Notes: a model not told the origin generated them from the sequence alone. A DNA stretch of 64,000 nucleotides from Agarilytica rhodophyticola (GCF_002157225.2 NZ_CP020038.1:4680501-4744500); one strand, 5' to 3'. Numbered from the stretch's first letter, positions 48,466 to 58,553 are shown. Numbers and translations are program-made.

Positions 48466-49846
48466 ATGGTTCATTATACTTTGTTTACTACTGTCCGTTA
48501 GCTCAGCACATTCACAACCGATAAGCTTAGAAAATGTTCTTGCATCAACCAGAAGTAGCTTCCCAAAAATTCTTGAGGCAAGACAAAAGTTAAAACAAGC
48601 AGAAGCTGCCCAGCTTAGCGCACAAGGTGCTTTTGACACGCAGTTACAACAAAACTCTCGCGTGAGGACTTCTGGTTACTACAGCGGCTTGTATGCCAAC
48701 CAAAAAATTATCAAGCCTTTGCAAAACTACAATACCAAAGTATTTGCTGAATATCGTTATGCTGATGGTGAATTCCCCGTTTATGAAGATGAGTATGTAA
48801 CTTTAGAAGGAGGAGAATTCAACTTCGGGGTATCTTTTTCTTTATTACGAGATAGAGATATAGACGAAAAAAGGCTGGAATTAGCGAACACAGACTTGCA
48901 ACGTAGTATGGAAAAAATGCGACAGCAAGCAGTTGAAAACGACGTGCAATATGATGCAGCATTGGCCTATCTCAATTGGCTTAACACGCATCAACAACTC
49001 ACAGTGTATCAAAAGTTGCTAACAACCGCCGAGGAACGCCAGTCGGCCATTGTAAAACGTGTGGCCTTAGGCGATTCGGCAGAAATAGAGCTAATCGACC
49101 ATCAACAAAACTTGTTGAAACGTCAAGGGCAAGTGCTAAAGGCCCAGAATGCACTAGAGATAGCAGCAATCAAGTTATCTCTTTATTGGCGCGATAACCA
49201 AGGGCGACCTCAAAGACCAGAGTTGCCCACAAAAAATGCCGGCATACCTAATTTCCCTATGGATTTGCGCGATAATATCGATATGTTAGTATCCGACGCC
49301 ATTGTGCGACACCCTGATATCAATCAAGTGGAAAATAAGCTCGAACAGGTCAGTAATGAAAGTCGACTCTATAAAAACCAGCTATTACCTAACGTAGATC
49401 TTGAAGTAAAAGTTGCTCATGACTTAGGCGCCGGCAGCGAAACCAGAGATGGGCTTGAATCTTATATAGGCTTGCAATTTAGTATGCCATTAGAACGTCG
49501 CAAAGCAAAAGGCAAGCTAAATAAAGCCACAGCAAAAATTAGAGAGCTAGAATTTTTACGTCAGCGCTTGATAGAAACGTTAACGGGTTCTCTTTATCAA
49601 ACCCATGCAAAGTTTATTAACGCAATAGCTCAATCAGACGTATCCTTACAGCGCTCCAAGATCGCTCAGAAATTACAGGTACAAGAGCAAAAGCGTTTTT
49701 CCGAAGGAGCAAGTGATATATTTTTACTTAACTTACGTGAAGAAAACTCAGCAGAGGCTGAAATCGAAGCTATCACTGCTGAACTAAGTCATGTACTAGC
49801 GGGTATCGAGTTATTAGGTCGTGCCTACCAGATGGATAAGCTCTAG
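48455..49846 (+). CDS. TolC-family outer-membrane efflux protein
   Basis: 463 residues from the ATG at 48455, which overlaps the HlyD-like stop by 11 bases and gives a clean signal peptide (MVNRWFIILCLLLSVSSAHS). Long helical coiled-coil halves with two internal repeats are typical of TolC. The other in-frame ATGs at 48386 and 48440 would put charged residues before the signal. It is the third part of the type I-like export operon; no substrate gene is seen next to it. Confidence 0.88.
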   Translation: MVNRWFIILCLLLSVSSAHSQPISLENVLASTRSSFPKILEARQKLKQAEAAQLSAQGAFDTQLQQNSRVRTSGYYSGLYANQKIIKPLQNYNTKVFAEYRYADGEFPVYEDEYVTLEGGEFNFGVSFSLLRDRDIDEKRLELANTDLQRSMEKMRQQAVENDVQYDAALAYLNWLNTHQQLTVYQKLLTTAEERQSAIVKRVALGDSAEIELIDHQQNLLKRQGQVLKAQNALEIAAIKLSLYWRDNQGRPQRPELPTKNAGIPNFPMDLRDNIDMLVSDAIVRHPDINQVENKLEQVSNESRLYKNQLLPNVDLEVKVAHDLGAGSETRDGLESYIGLQFSMPLERRKAKGKLNKATAKIRELEFLRQRLIETLTGSLYQTHAKFINAIAQSDVSLQRSKIAQKLQVQEQKRFSEGASDIFLLNLREENSAEAEIEAITAELSHVLAGIELLGRAYQMDKL

Positions 49847-50938
49847 GAGTTTATCCATCCCTGTACTAGTTGTACCTCCAATTACCGCCTTCCTTTGATT
49901 ATTCCTACCATCACCGTCATCTCATATATATTCTACAACGGCCGATATCATTACTTAGGCAAGTACATATTATTTACTACTAACACCAGCGAAAGAGTAT
50001 AACACTTCGCAGATTTTTTCGGCGAGGTTCATTAGGCTTTAATTCCTTACAGCAACCCCATTGGTGATGTTGTAATTTATTAAATATCTCCATGGCAATT
50101 CCAATAAACACTGATAATTCGAAGCAAGAAATAACTATTACTGCAAAATTCGATCACGCGCATAAAAATGCCGGCATAAAGAACATTTCAAATACTATCA
50201 AAACTGACCTTAAAAAAACTACCACTTCAGGGATGAGAACAAATTAAATTCTATTTAATCTTAAATAAAGTAAAAAAGGAAACTTAATAAGAAGCCATAG
50301 TATAATCTGACGTCAATACAATTATTTATATTGCCATCGATTTTTACACGCGACTTGAATACAATATTTTGCACCAATTTGGTGGTGCTTTTTACTTTCC
50401 AAATTTGCATATTGATAGTAAAACGAAACAACTATATTTAAAAAGTCTTCAATGGTTTTGTAAACAAAATATTATTTTGTTTACAAAACTAAGCGTCAAA
50501 ACTTACTAGCCAGACAAGGTTATTATTATCATACCTCAGGTGTTAACGAAATTAATCTCAACTCATACTTTTTACTCGCCATTAAAAAATTATTAGAAAA
50601 TTTAATTAAAATTCACTACTTTTCTAAAGTCAGCCTAATATTTCCCAGAGCTTATTTAATTGTTTTTAATTTCAATCTAATCGATATCCTCTATTTTCTT
50701 AGAAAAACACCTTAAACAATAAGATAAGCGCCATTTTTGTTTTTTATTCACGTATTAAGTTTAAAAATTTGAGGGAGTTGATCGAGTATTCGTCCAGCGA
50801 ATGAACAACAATGTTGAATTACAATTTTTCATAACATTGATAAGTTCATGGCTTGTATTTTAACTCGGGTATTATTTTCTGTATTTCGGAAATAAATCTT
50901 CATAATGATGTACAACACTCTAAAAAAATGAGAAGACT
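49847..50938. other. 1.1-kb intergenic region before the protease gene
   Basis: No gene supported. It holds the 33-bp palindrome at 50456-50488, and at 50370-50388 an NtrC-like or hairpin motif (TGCACCAATTTGGTG then GTGC and a T run). A TATAAT at 50299-50304 could be a -10 box for a short RNA ending at that hairpin, but this is unproven. Confidence 0.4.
50456..50488. repeat. 33-bp perfect palindrome
   Basis: TTTTGTAAACAAAATA (50456-50471) and 50473-50488 are exact inverses about a single T. It lies 450 bases before the protease gene. A dimeric regulator site or cruciform-forming sequence is likely; a core TGTAAA-N-TTTACA pattern recalls TyrR-type boxes, but spacing differs. Confidence 0.6.
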
Positions 50939-52537
50939 ATGAAAACAAAATTTTTAATAGGTGCTTCGTTAACTGCCGTAGGATTATTAACTAGTTGTTT
51001 AAGCTATGCGGGCATAGAATCGAAACAAGTAGAGCCAACATTATTAAAACAACCAACGCCACAAATGTTAACAGTGGCTACTCGACAAAAATTTAAAGCT
51101 AATCTCAGTGATTATTCCTCGTCACTATTGACTAGCCAACAAAGCTTTGATGCAAGCGATGACGAACGAATTATTATTAATAAAAATGGCGCGAGCTTTA
51201 TTAAAGTTCACTTCAGTGATTTTAATATTCCAGAAGGCAGCCAGGTAGTAGTCAGCAACGCCGACGGCAGCCAATCTCATATTTATGGCGCCGGTAGCGA
51301 CACTGCATTTACGGTGGATAAGTCCGTCGGCGATAATGGTGTTAAGTCTTTCTCGGCTTTATCCATTGTCGGCGATACCGCGATTATAAAATATATTGCC
51401 AATGGCAACGAAGGCAAACCCTATAAAATTAATGTTGATTATTTTATGGAAGGTTATGCAGAAGAAATCATTGAACAGATGGTTCTGAGTCAAAGCGTAG
51501 AACAGGCATCAACTTGTGGCGTAAATGAGAGGCGAGACGTACAGTGTTTTGCTAGTTCACACCCAACCGAATTCGAGCGCACTCGGCCAGTAGCACGTTT
51601 ACTTATCAATGGCTCAGGTTTGTGTACAGCGTGGCGTGTTGGTGAAGATAATCACATGTTCACTAACAACCACTGTGTTGATTCTCAAACAGAACTGCGT
51701 AATACCGAAGTGTGGTTTAATTACCAACGTAGCAGCTGTAGCAGTGGAAGTCCTAATACCCCAACAGTGGTTTCAGGTTCTCAAATGCTTGAAACAGATT
51801 TCACTCTTGACTATACGCTCTTCACTGTTACTAATTTCAATAGCATTAGAAACTTTGGTCACTTCGGACTTGATGTACGCAACGCTGTACTTCAAGAGCG
51901 CATTTATATTCCCCAACATGGTGCAGGTAATCCTAAAGAACTCGCTGTGACTAGTGACCAGAATACAGGTAATGTTTGTCGTATCGATGATACCGTGGCA
52001 AATGGTCGAGGTTCCAATACCGACATGGGATATTTTTGTGACACCATTGGCGGTAGTTCAGGCTCGCCAGTGGTCGCAGCTAGCAGCAATAATGTTATCG
52101 CTCTTCATCACTTTGGTGGCTGTTTAAATCAAGGAGTGCGTATCTCTCGTATTTGGCCTCAAGTTTCAAGCTTCTTCGGCGGGCAAATTCCAACGGGTGA
52201 CAACGGTGGCTCAGCACCTACACCAACACCTACGCCAGGAAACTCCGGTAGTCAAACAGACCTTTCAGGAAATCAAGGCACTTGGACTCACTTTAGACTC
52301 GCTGTCCCCGCCGGCACTAGTAACTTAACAGCTAGTATATCTGGTGGTAGTGGTGACGCCGACTTATATGTTCGTCGCGGTCAACAACCAACGACATCTA
52401 GCTACCAATGCCGACCTTTCAGAAACGGTAACAGCGAGACGTGCTCAATTGATAATCCTCAGGCGGATGACTGGTATATTTCACTTCGAGGCTATCGCGC
52501 TTTCAGTGGCGTTGACTTAAATTGGAGCTACCAGTAG
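50939..52537 (+). CDS. secreted trypsin-like serine protease with PPC domain
   Basis: 532 residues. Export signal (1-24; TSC at 18-20 could also be a lipobox), a propeptide to about 190, then a chymotrypsin-fold protease. TNNHC gives H245, LDYTLF gives D291 and GGSSGSP gives S374, with many cysteines for disulfides, as in lysyl-endopeptidase-like enzymes. A Thr/Pro linker (about 425-437) leads to a C-terminal PPC domain, usually removed after secretion. It would degrade extracellular protein. It is monocistronic with a terminator downstream. Confidence 0.92.
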   Translation: MKTKFLIGASLTAVGLLTSCLSYAGIESKQVEPTLLKQPTPQMLTVATRQKFKANLSDYSSSLLTSQQSFDASDDERIIINKNGASFIKVHFSDFNIPEGSQVVVSNADGSQSHIYGAGSDTAFTVDKSVGDNGVKSFSALSIVGDTAIIKYIANGNEGKPYKINVDYFMEGYAEEIIEQMVLSQSVEQASTCGVNERRDVQCFASSHPTEFERTRPVARLLINGSGLCTAWRVGEDNHMFTNNHCVDSQTELRNTEVWFNYQRSSCSSGSPNTPTVVSGSQMLETDFTLDYTLFTVTNFNSIRNFGHFGLDVRNAVLQERIYIPQHGAGNPKELAVTSDQNTGNVCRIDDTVANGRGSNTDMGYFCDTIGGSSGSPVVAASSNNVIALHHFGGCLNQGVRISRIWPQVSSFFGGQIPTGDNGGSAPTPTPTPGNSGSQTDLSGNQGTWTHFRLAVPAGTSNLTASISGGSGDADLYVRRGQQPTTSSYQCRPFRNGNSETCSIDNPQADDWYISLRGYRAFSGVDLNWSYQ

Positions 52538-52562
52538 TCATCTAAGCTATAGATAACTAAAC

Positions 52563-52622
52563 AAAGCCGTTTCACTTTCACTATTGACAGTCTTAGTATA
52601 GAAAAGAAGTGAAGCGGCTTTA
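52563..52622. terminator. long-stem terminator between convergent genes
   Basis: AAAGCCGTTTCACTT (52563-52577) and AAGTGAAGCGGCTTT (52607-52621) pair with one mismatch around a 29-base loop. It lies between the protease and the convergent GGDEF gene. Confidence 0.75.
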
Positions 52623-52637
52623 TGAACAGCGTTAACA

Positions 52638-54521
52638 CTACACTACCCAGCAGTCCCTACCACAATCTTTGGCTTTATACATGGCAATATCTGCTTTTTT
52701 TAAGACATTGTCGAGAGTTGTATTATTCTCTTTATCAACCGTTCCTACGCCCATTGAAAAACGAACTGAATAAGGTAAATCAATTCCAGGAATAATAAGT
52801 TCTGAAACATTCTTTTTAATACGATTAAATAAAGTATCCAATTGATCTAAATCTATATTGGGTAAAATCAGTAGCCATTCTTCTCCACCTAGACGGCCAA
52901 GCTCATCGGGCTCTCGAATAGCTTGCTTGGTAAACCTATAAAATGATTTGAGAACCTCGTCCCCTGCATCGTGGCCATAAGTATCATTCACCACTTTAAA
53001 GTCATCCAAGTCAATAATGCCTATAATTAAAGAATATTTTTTTTGACTGGCTAATTTAATATGAAAGTCGGCTCGTTCTAATATCGCTCGTCGATTTGGT
53101 GCTTTAGTCAGTTCATCTGTCAACGCCAATTGAGCAAATTCATGTTTGATTTTTACCTGTTTAATCAAACCAAAAGCAAGAACTAATGAAAACACAATAA
53201 TCAAGGTTACAATGGTGTACAGTAACTTATACTGTGCTTTTTGTTGAGTAATCATTTCAGTCTTATATTTATTTTCTTGCTCTAGTAGTTTATTTCTAAT
53301 TTCCTTTTGTTCGGTATTAAATTGTACTTGGAGCTGATTGAACCTTTCGTTGTGATCATTTTTAAATTTTTCTTTCAAAAACGAAATATACTTCCTCAAA
53401 GAATCTGAGGCTTTCTTATAGTCTTCTGTCTGGGAATAGATATCTGCGGCAATACGATGAAAGCTCATTTTGGTTTCCAGAACTTTGACTTCGGGAAAAT
53501 TTAATTCTGCCTTTTTCAAATAGCTGGTAGCCATACCAAGGTTACTCAACTCACTAAAAATCTGTGCCAAAGCAGTATAAATAACGAACTCATTACTAAC
53601 ATCGTTTATGCTTTCAAAAACAGCGAGCACTTCCCTGTATAAATCAATTGATTTATACACCTGATTATCTAATTTATAAACTCGTGCAAGTTGCAATTTT
53701 GAACTTGCCGAGCCTACCTTATCTCCGAGGCTTTCGGTTAAAGTAATCGCTTGCGACAGATATGTTTTTGCTTCATCTAAGTCATTCAACTGAATGCTTG
53801 CACTACCGATATTACCTTTTACGATGCTGACAAACAGCTTCTGCTTATCATGATCCAAATAACTCAGTGCCAATTTAAAATACTCGATTGCTTTTTCATA
53901 TTCACTATTACTTACATAAATATTGGCAATTGCGGACAGTGCAGATGCGGTTTTGGTCGCATCATTTTCCGTTCTGACAATATCATAAGAACGTAGTAAA
54001 TCGTCTAGCGCACCTGCTTTATTACCTAAAGCTAACAGAATTTGCCCGCGAATATTGTAAGAGATTCCGATTAAAGGTTTGTCATTAATACGTTCAAACA
54101 TCGCTAGCGCTTCATCTATTGCTAGCAAAGCTTTATTAAACTCCTGGTTCTTAAGTAGTATCCGCCCACGCCTCGCCAATAATTCACCGGTATTACGGTG
54201 GTGTCCTGTTTCAAGTGAAAGCGTATAAGTATCATTAATATTTTTTAAGGCATCAGGTAGTTGATTCAAACGCATCTGTATAGTGATAACGGCAAGCTTT
54301 GCCATTACACGCTCATACTTAGATGTGCTCTCAGGAAGTTTTGCATAGGCTTGCTGCACTTTAGTAAGTGCGCCTGCCGCGTCTACTAGAGAAAGTTCTT
54401 CGAAAGATTCCCACTTCTTATTTATAGCTTGTTCGTCAACTTGTTCAGCTGCCAAGGTTTCTGAAAAAAGAACCCCTGTAAAAACTAGCCATATCAAAAG
54501 CTTAATAGAACGAATTGGCAT
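52638..54521 (-). CDS. exported TPR sensor with membrane helix and GGDEF diguanylate cyclase
   Basis: 627 residues. Signal peptide, about eight TPR units in the periplasm (about 40-390), a coiled coil, a membrane helix (about 432-455) and a cytoplasmic GGDEF domain. The active site is GGEEW (545-549) instead of GGEEF. The inhibitory I-site R-x-x-D (REPD, 536-539) sits the standard five residues upstream. It should make cyclic di-GMP in response to an unknown periplasmic signal. The minus-strand porin gene lies 156 bases upstream. Confidence 0.92.
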   Translation of the reverse strand: MPIRSIKLLIWLVFTGVLFSETLAAEQVDEQAINKKWESFEELSLVDAAGALTKVQQAYAKLPESTSKYERVMAKLAVITIQMRLNQLPDALKNINDTYTLSLETGHHRNTGELLARRGRILLKNQEFNKALLAIDEALAMFERINDKPLIGISYNIRGQILLALGNKAGALDDLLRSYDIVRTENDATKTASALSAIANIYVSNSEYEKAIEYFKLALSYLDHDKQKLFVSIVKGNIGSASIQLNDLDEAKTYLSQAITLTESLGDKVGSASSKLQLARVYKLDNQVYKSIDLYREVLAVFESINDVSNEFVIYTALAQIFSELSNLGMATSYLKKAELNFPEVKVLETKMSFHRIAADIYSQTEDYKKASDSLRKYISFLKEKFKNDHNERFNQLQVQFNTEQKEIRNKLLEQENKYKTEMITQQKAQYKLLYTIVTLIIVFSLVLAFGLIKQVKIKHEFAQLALTDELTKAPNRRAILERADFHIKLASQKKYSLIIGIIDLDDFKVVNDTYGHDAGDEVLKSFYRFTKQAIREPDELGRLGGEEWLLILPNIDLDQLDTLFNRIKKNVSELIIPGIDLPYSVRFSMGVGTVDKENNTTLDNVLKKADIAMYKAKDCGRDCWVV

Positions 54522-54677
54522 AAAGACTTCAATCGGGAGTTAGACTTATTGTATTAATATAGTTGAAAAGAGAATATGCACAAGTGCACCGTAGCCAAGC
54601 CAAATAATGGTCTTTACTGACTCGAAATTCATTTTTTAAAGGGAAAGACTTTACTAACAAGTCGATAACGGAAAATA

Positions 54678-55784
54678 TTAGAAGTAGTAACCAATATTTA
54701 AATTAACACGATTGGTCCACTCATCACTGTCAGGAAATTTTAGGCCAATAGAGGAGCCTCCCGAAAACCACATATTTTTTCCCGAAATGTTATCTAAATA
54801 AACAAACAATTTACCCGATCCGACGACGCAACCATTAACCCATTGTATTGATTTACTAGAATTAGGTAAATCTGAATCCATTTGGCCATACTCGCTATAG
54901 CAGGTTACTGAATCTACGATACTACTGCTATAAGGTAGGGTATAGACGATGTTCGCAAGATACGTATGGCCTTCACTGGCAACAGGAAAAGGAAAATTAA
55001 AAGCAGAAAGGATGAGGCGGTCTCTCACCAATCCAAAAGGATGAGCTAATTGGTAGTCATACTCAAGATATTCTAACTCGAATTTCCATCTACCGTGAGT
55101 ATGACGCATATGAATATCATACGCCCAGTGTTCACCAGTTTGCAGTGTATCAAGATTTAGTATGTCACCATACTGATAGGACACACCAATAAGGGTAGTA
55201 ACATCGTTATCATCCCACTGCCATTTTTTATTTGCCTGAGCGTTAAACTGCCCATTTTCTTTATTACGAAAGACGCCATTATCGGCAACATCAAAAGAGA
55301 AACGACCAAAAGTACTAGGTTTATCGTATTCATCATTAAAAAAGTAACCTAAGTACAGATCCCAATTAGAGTCTTCATAATTTAACACCACTCCTGAGTC
55401 GTAATCATCTTCAAAGCCCAAATAATAATTTAACGAAAACCAAAAACTGGTGGAAACCGTAGGCAGTAAACCGAAAGGGACTTTGGTAATACCTGCTGTT
55501 AGTTTCCAGTTATTATTAATTGGATAGGTGATATCAGCATACTTTACTGTGTCAAAATCGACATTTTCGTACCATCGATAATCTGCTTTAATCAGAAATG
55601 GGCCACTGTTACCCTTAACCGTTAATTTTAATGATTCAAATTCAAAACGTGCTCGATCTTCTACATTAATCCAATCGCGGTGGTCAAAGTTAAATCTTAC
55701 ATGGCCACCAAAAGTAAATTCATCCTCAGATGCATAGCAGAAAGATAGTATGAAATTTGAAAAAATTAGCAATAATACTCGCAT
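54678..55784 (-). CDS. outer-membrane porin
   Basis: 368 residues from the ATG at 55784 (AAGG upstream). Signal peptide, then amphipathic strands rich in Tyr/Trp (FTFGGHVRFNFDHRDW, LTVKGNSGPFLIKADYRWY, KLTAGITKVPFGLLP) and a C-terminal Phe. It looks like a 16-strand O/P-type porin; substrate unknown. It starts 27 bases after the chemoreceptor stop on the same strand, so the two are probably one operon. Confidence 0.82.
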   Translation of the reverse strand: MRVLLLIFSNFILSFCYASEDEFTFGGHVRFNFDHRDWINVEDRARFEFESLKLTVKGNSGPFLIKADYRWYENVDFDTVKYADITYPINNNWKLTAGITKVPFGLLPTVSTSFWFSLNYYLGFEDDYDSGVVLNYEDSNWDLYLGYFFNDEYDKPSTFGRFSFDVADNGVFRNKENGQFNAQANKKWQWDDNDVTTLIGVSYQYGDILNLDTLQTGEHWAYDIHMRHTHGRWKFELEYLEYDYQLAHPFGLVRDRLILSAFNFPFPVASEGHTYLANIVYTLPYSSSIVDSVTCYSEYGQMDSDLPNSSKSIQWVNGCVVGSGKLFVYLDNISGKNMWFSGGSSIGLKFPDSDEWTNRVNLNIGYYF

Positions 55785-55810
55785 GATATCGCCTTCACGG
55801 ATAGAGACTA

Positions 55811-57922
55811 TCAATACTTAAAGCGGTTTAATTTGCCTTCAATTTCTTTCACTACAAAACTAATAAGATCACTTTGAACATAACTTTCGCGGGCATACCT
55901 TTCTACTTCGTTAGCCGCGTTACTAATTTTATTAACACTTTGAGAAACTTCATCAGTGACAAGATTCTGCTGTTCCACTGCACTTGCAATGGATATGGAG
56001 GCATCACTAATAATTTGTGTGGCACTCACAACTTCACGTAATTGTTCCTGTGATTCATTCGCACGAGACATATTTTTCTCACACATTTCTGTGCCTTCGC
56101 GCATAGTGACTACAGTAACCGAAGACTGGGCTACTAATTTTTCTATTAGGCTATTTATCTCTCCCGTCGAGTCTTGCGTACGAGAAGCTAGATTTCTTAC
56201 CTCATCTGCCACAACAGCAAAGCCTCTGCCCTGCTCACCTGCTCTAGCGGCTTCAATTGCTGCGTTGAGAGCGAGTAGGTTGGTTTGCTCTGATATACCC
56301 TTAATCGCATCTACGATGCCGCTAATACTCTGGGTTGCAGCTTCAAGCTCATCCATAGTGGCTGCGGCTTCACGCATTTTATTAGTGAGGTAACCTAAAT
56401 TATCTACCGTTTCATTTAACCCTGTAGCACAAGAGCGAACACGATCTAAAGCACTTTGCGCAGAGCTGGCGGTATGAGCACAATTACTGGCCACATCAGC
56501 AGATGCCTTTGACATCTCATGAACGGCGGTAGCAACCATGTCTAGTTCAAGTTTCTGATTACTGACACTTGTACTGGTTTGGTTGGACAACTGTGTACTC
56601 TCTAACGCAGCAGCCTTCAGCTTTTCAGAAGAATCACATGTATCCTTTACGATCTCATGGGTCTTTTGTAAAAACAAATTCAAACCTGAAGCCAAAACCC
56701 CTACTTCGTTTTTTAAATCTATGTCGATTCTTTGCGTTAAATCGCCTTCTGACTCGGATAGCTCGGAGACAAGTGACGCAGCCTGTTGCACAGGCGCGGC
56801 CAAACGTTTAGCAAGTAAGTACACAATGCCAAGGCCACAGACCCCAACAATAACACCTAACACAAGCTGACCTATTAAGCTTTCGGTAAAGTTACTCTTT
56901 AGTTGATGATTGAGAGCATTGGTTTCTTGCATTGCCACCGAGGTGGGTAAGGTTAACTCGATAGCCCAAGAATGTTCAGAAAAGTTAAACGTTAGCGGTA
57001 ATAACAGGGTGATTGACTGTTCTCCAATATCCGTTTGGGCTCTTCCATTTTGTATATTATTTTTAAGGTCTTGCCAATATTGTGCTGACACAAGTTTGCC
57101 TACTTCATCTGGCGTTTTAGTATCCGCTACCACGCTTCCATTAAAGCTAATAATACGAATGTCACCGGCCCCTTGGTAAATACTCTTATTTACCTGTTCA
57201 GTTAGGCCTTGTATGAACCCCATAGATACATCAACGCCAGCAACACCAATGATTTTTTCTTCAGCTTGTACCGGTACTGTAATTGACGTCATTAATGTAT
57301 CGATACCTTGCACTTCCCAAACAGCTGGATCAGAGACACAGGCTCTGCCACTCTCAAAAGGGCATAAATACCATTCGCCGGGTCTTACGCCTCTCTTGTT
57401 CGGCGTTCGATTGTTGTATACCAAATCCATATTACTTGGACGAACCTTATATTCGCTCGCTGCCGATCGCGTCCAGTAGGGAGAATATTGTCCTTTATTA
57501 TCTGAGTGAAATTGATTACCGCGATAAACTTCATCCATGCCATCGACTGCATTGGGTTCCCAAACCATATAAACACCAACAACTCCCGGGTTGCTTTGAA
57601 GTGTATGCTTCAAATAGTTACTGAATTCGTCACGATCAATAGAATCAACTAAATCATTGGCGATAATAAATTCTTGGTTAATAGCAATATCTTTTGCCAC
57701 TCGAATATTATCAGATATTGTGCGGCTAACACGCGACACCTGATTGGACACTTTTTTTAATGATTCTTCGATCATTTTTTCTGAATAGACCACAATAGTA
57801 TCGGAGGTATCGACATAGAGCGATCGCCCAGAAAACATACCAAATACAATCATCGTGATAATCGACGCAAGTAAGCTTACTCCTGCCGCAGCGGCGATTT
57901 GCGTCTTAATTGAATTAAACAT
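55811..57922 (-). CDS. methyl-accepting chemotaxis protein with periplasmic double Cache domain
   Basis: 703 residues. Membrane helix, a 300-residue periplasmic dCache-like sensor ([13 protein letters not shown], then YSPYWTRS and VAGVDVSM), a second membrane helix (about 345-368), HAMP (about 369-425) and the signalling hairpin. The hairpin tip is [20 protein letters not shown] with [12 protein letters not shown]. It senses a small ligand, perhaps a solute let in by the porin gene downstream. The terminal residues lack a CheR pentapeptide. Confidence 0.95.
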   Translation of the reverse strand: MFNSIKTQIAAAAGVSLLASIITMIVFGMFSGRSLYVDTSDTIVVYSEKMIEESLKKVSNQVSRVSRTISDNIRVAKDIAINQEFIIANDLVDSIDRDEFSNYLKHTLQSNPGVVGVYMVWEPNAVDGMDEVYRGNQFHSDNKGQYSPYWTRSAASEYKVRPSNMDLVYNNRTPNKRGVRPGEWYLCPFESGRACVSDPAVWEVQGIDTLMTSITVPVQAEEKIIGVAGVDVSMGFIQGLTEQVNKSIYQGAGDIRIISFNGSVVADTKTPDEVGKLVSAQYWQDLKNNIQNGRAQTDIGEQSITLLLPLTFNFSEHSWAIELTLPTSVAMQETNALNHQLKSNFTESLIGQLVLGVIVGVCGLGIVYLLAKRLAAPVQQAASLVSELSESEGDLTQRIDIDLKNEVGVLASGLNLFLQKTHEIVKDTCDSSEKLKAAALESTQLSNQTSTSVSNQKLELDMVATAVHEMSKASADVASNCAHTASSAQSALDRVRSCATGLNETVDNLGYLTNKMREAAATMDELEAATQSISGIVDAIKGISEQTNLLALNAAIEAARAGEQGRGFAVVADEVRNLASRTQDSTGEINSLIEKLVAQSSVTVVTMREGTEMCEKNMSRANESQEQLREVVSATQIISDASISIASAVEQQNLVTDEVSQSVNKISNAANEVERYARESYVQSDLISFVVKEIEGKLNRFKY

Positions 57923-58214
57923 GGGATTCCTATCAGGTAACTAAAGCATATAACAAGGCGGTAAAATCATCCTAATTTAGCCATACCTTATTTGAGCCCA
58001 ATACTTAAAACTCGAACACAATTTTTTAGCTAAGCTTTATTAACCATAATAGGTGATGAAGAATTTTCCACTAAAAACTAGCAATATGCGATAACAATAA
58101 ATACTAAAGCTCAGCGTGGAAGTTTTAAGCATAGATTCCTATACTTAAAAGATTTACGTTTCATTTGCTCTCCAAACGACGTAACCAATACCCAACTATC
58201 TACTCGATATCTAT

Positions 58215-58247
58215 CCAACACCTACCCAACACCTACCCAACACCTAC
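58215..58247. repeat. three tandem copies of an 11-bp unit
   Basis: CCAACACCTAC occurs three times without gap, with partial degenerate copies upstream. It lies in the region upstream of the vWA operon regulatory sites. It may be simple-sequence slippage. Confidence 0.75.
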
Positions 58248-58302
58248 AAATGTCACGTATATAGAGAGTTACATCATACTAGCTCCAGGTATTTGCATTT
58301 TC

Positions 58303-58335
58303 TATCATTTTTGATATTAAATATCATAATTGATA
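58303..58335. promoter_or_regulatory. paired 14-bp dyads, candidate enhancer sites
   Basis: TATCATTTTTGATA (58303-58316) and TATCATAATTGATA (58322-58335) share TATCA-N4-TGATA, centres 19 bases apart. They lie about 80-110 bases before the sigma-54 promoter, where a bacterial enhancer-binding protein such as RtcR would act. No such regulator gene is in the window. Confidence 0.65.
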
Positions 58336-58412
58336 CATTGAGCAATTATTAATATCGTAGTAAAGTAGGATAATATTCAATAATTTCAGACACTTACAAC
58401 AACACCCAATCT

Positions 58413-58428
58413 TTGGCACAGCTCTTGC
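58413..58428 (+). promoter_or_regulatory. sigma-54 promoter (-24/-12)
   Basis: TTGGCACAGCTCTTGC fits the consensus TGGCAC-N5-TTGC exactly, with GG and GC ten bases apart. Transcription would start near 58440 and run through the structured leader into the vWA gene. Confidence 0.85.
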
Positions 58429-58466
58429 GATACTGGCCTTACTATTAAATTAGTTATGATTTTTTC

Positions 58467-58553
58467 GGATACAGTGTGGGACTTATGGGCAATTTCCGAA
58501 TTTACTCTGCTAAGTAACCTAGCTTATTGCCTGTTGCACTCCCCACTGTATCC
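58467..58553 (+). ncRNA. structured leader, candidate Y-RNA-like element
   Basis: GGATACAGTG (58467-58476) pairs with CACTGTATCC (58544-58553). After one bulged T, GGG (58478-58480) pairs with CCC (58541-58543), giving a 13-bp closing stem. Inside, GGCAAT (58488-58493) pairs with ATTGCC (58526-58531) and GCTA with TAGC (58509-58523). It lies between the sigma-54 promoter and the vWA start. A long end stem with a bulge and an inner module is the general plan of Ro60-bound Y RNAs, but no Y-RNA sequence signature is seen. It may only be a leader hairpin. Confidence 0.45.

Noticed and set aside
57923-57990. Possible sigma-28 promoter for the chemoreceptor (TAAA then GCCTTGTT)
   Set aside because: The spacer is one base too long and the -10 part deviates from GCCGATAA.
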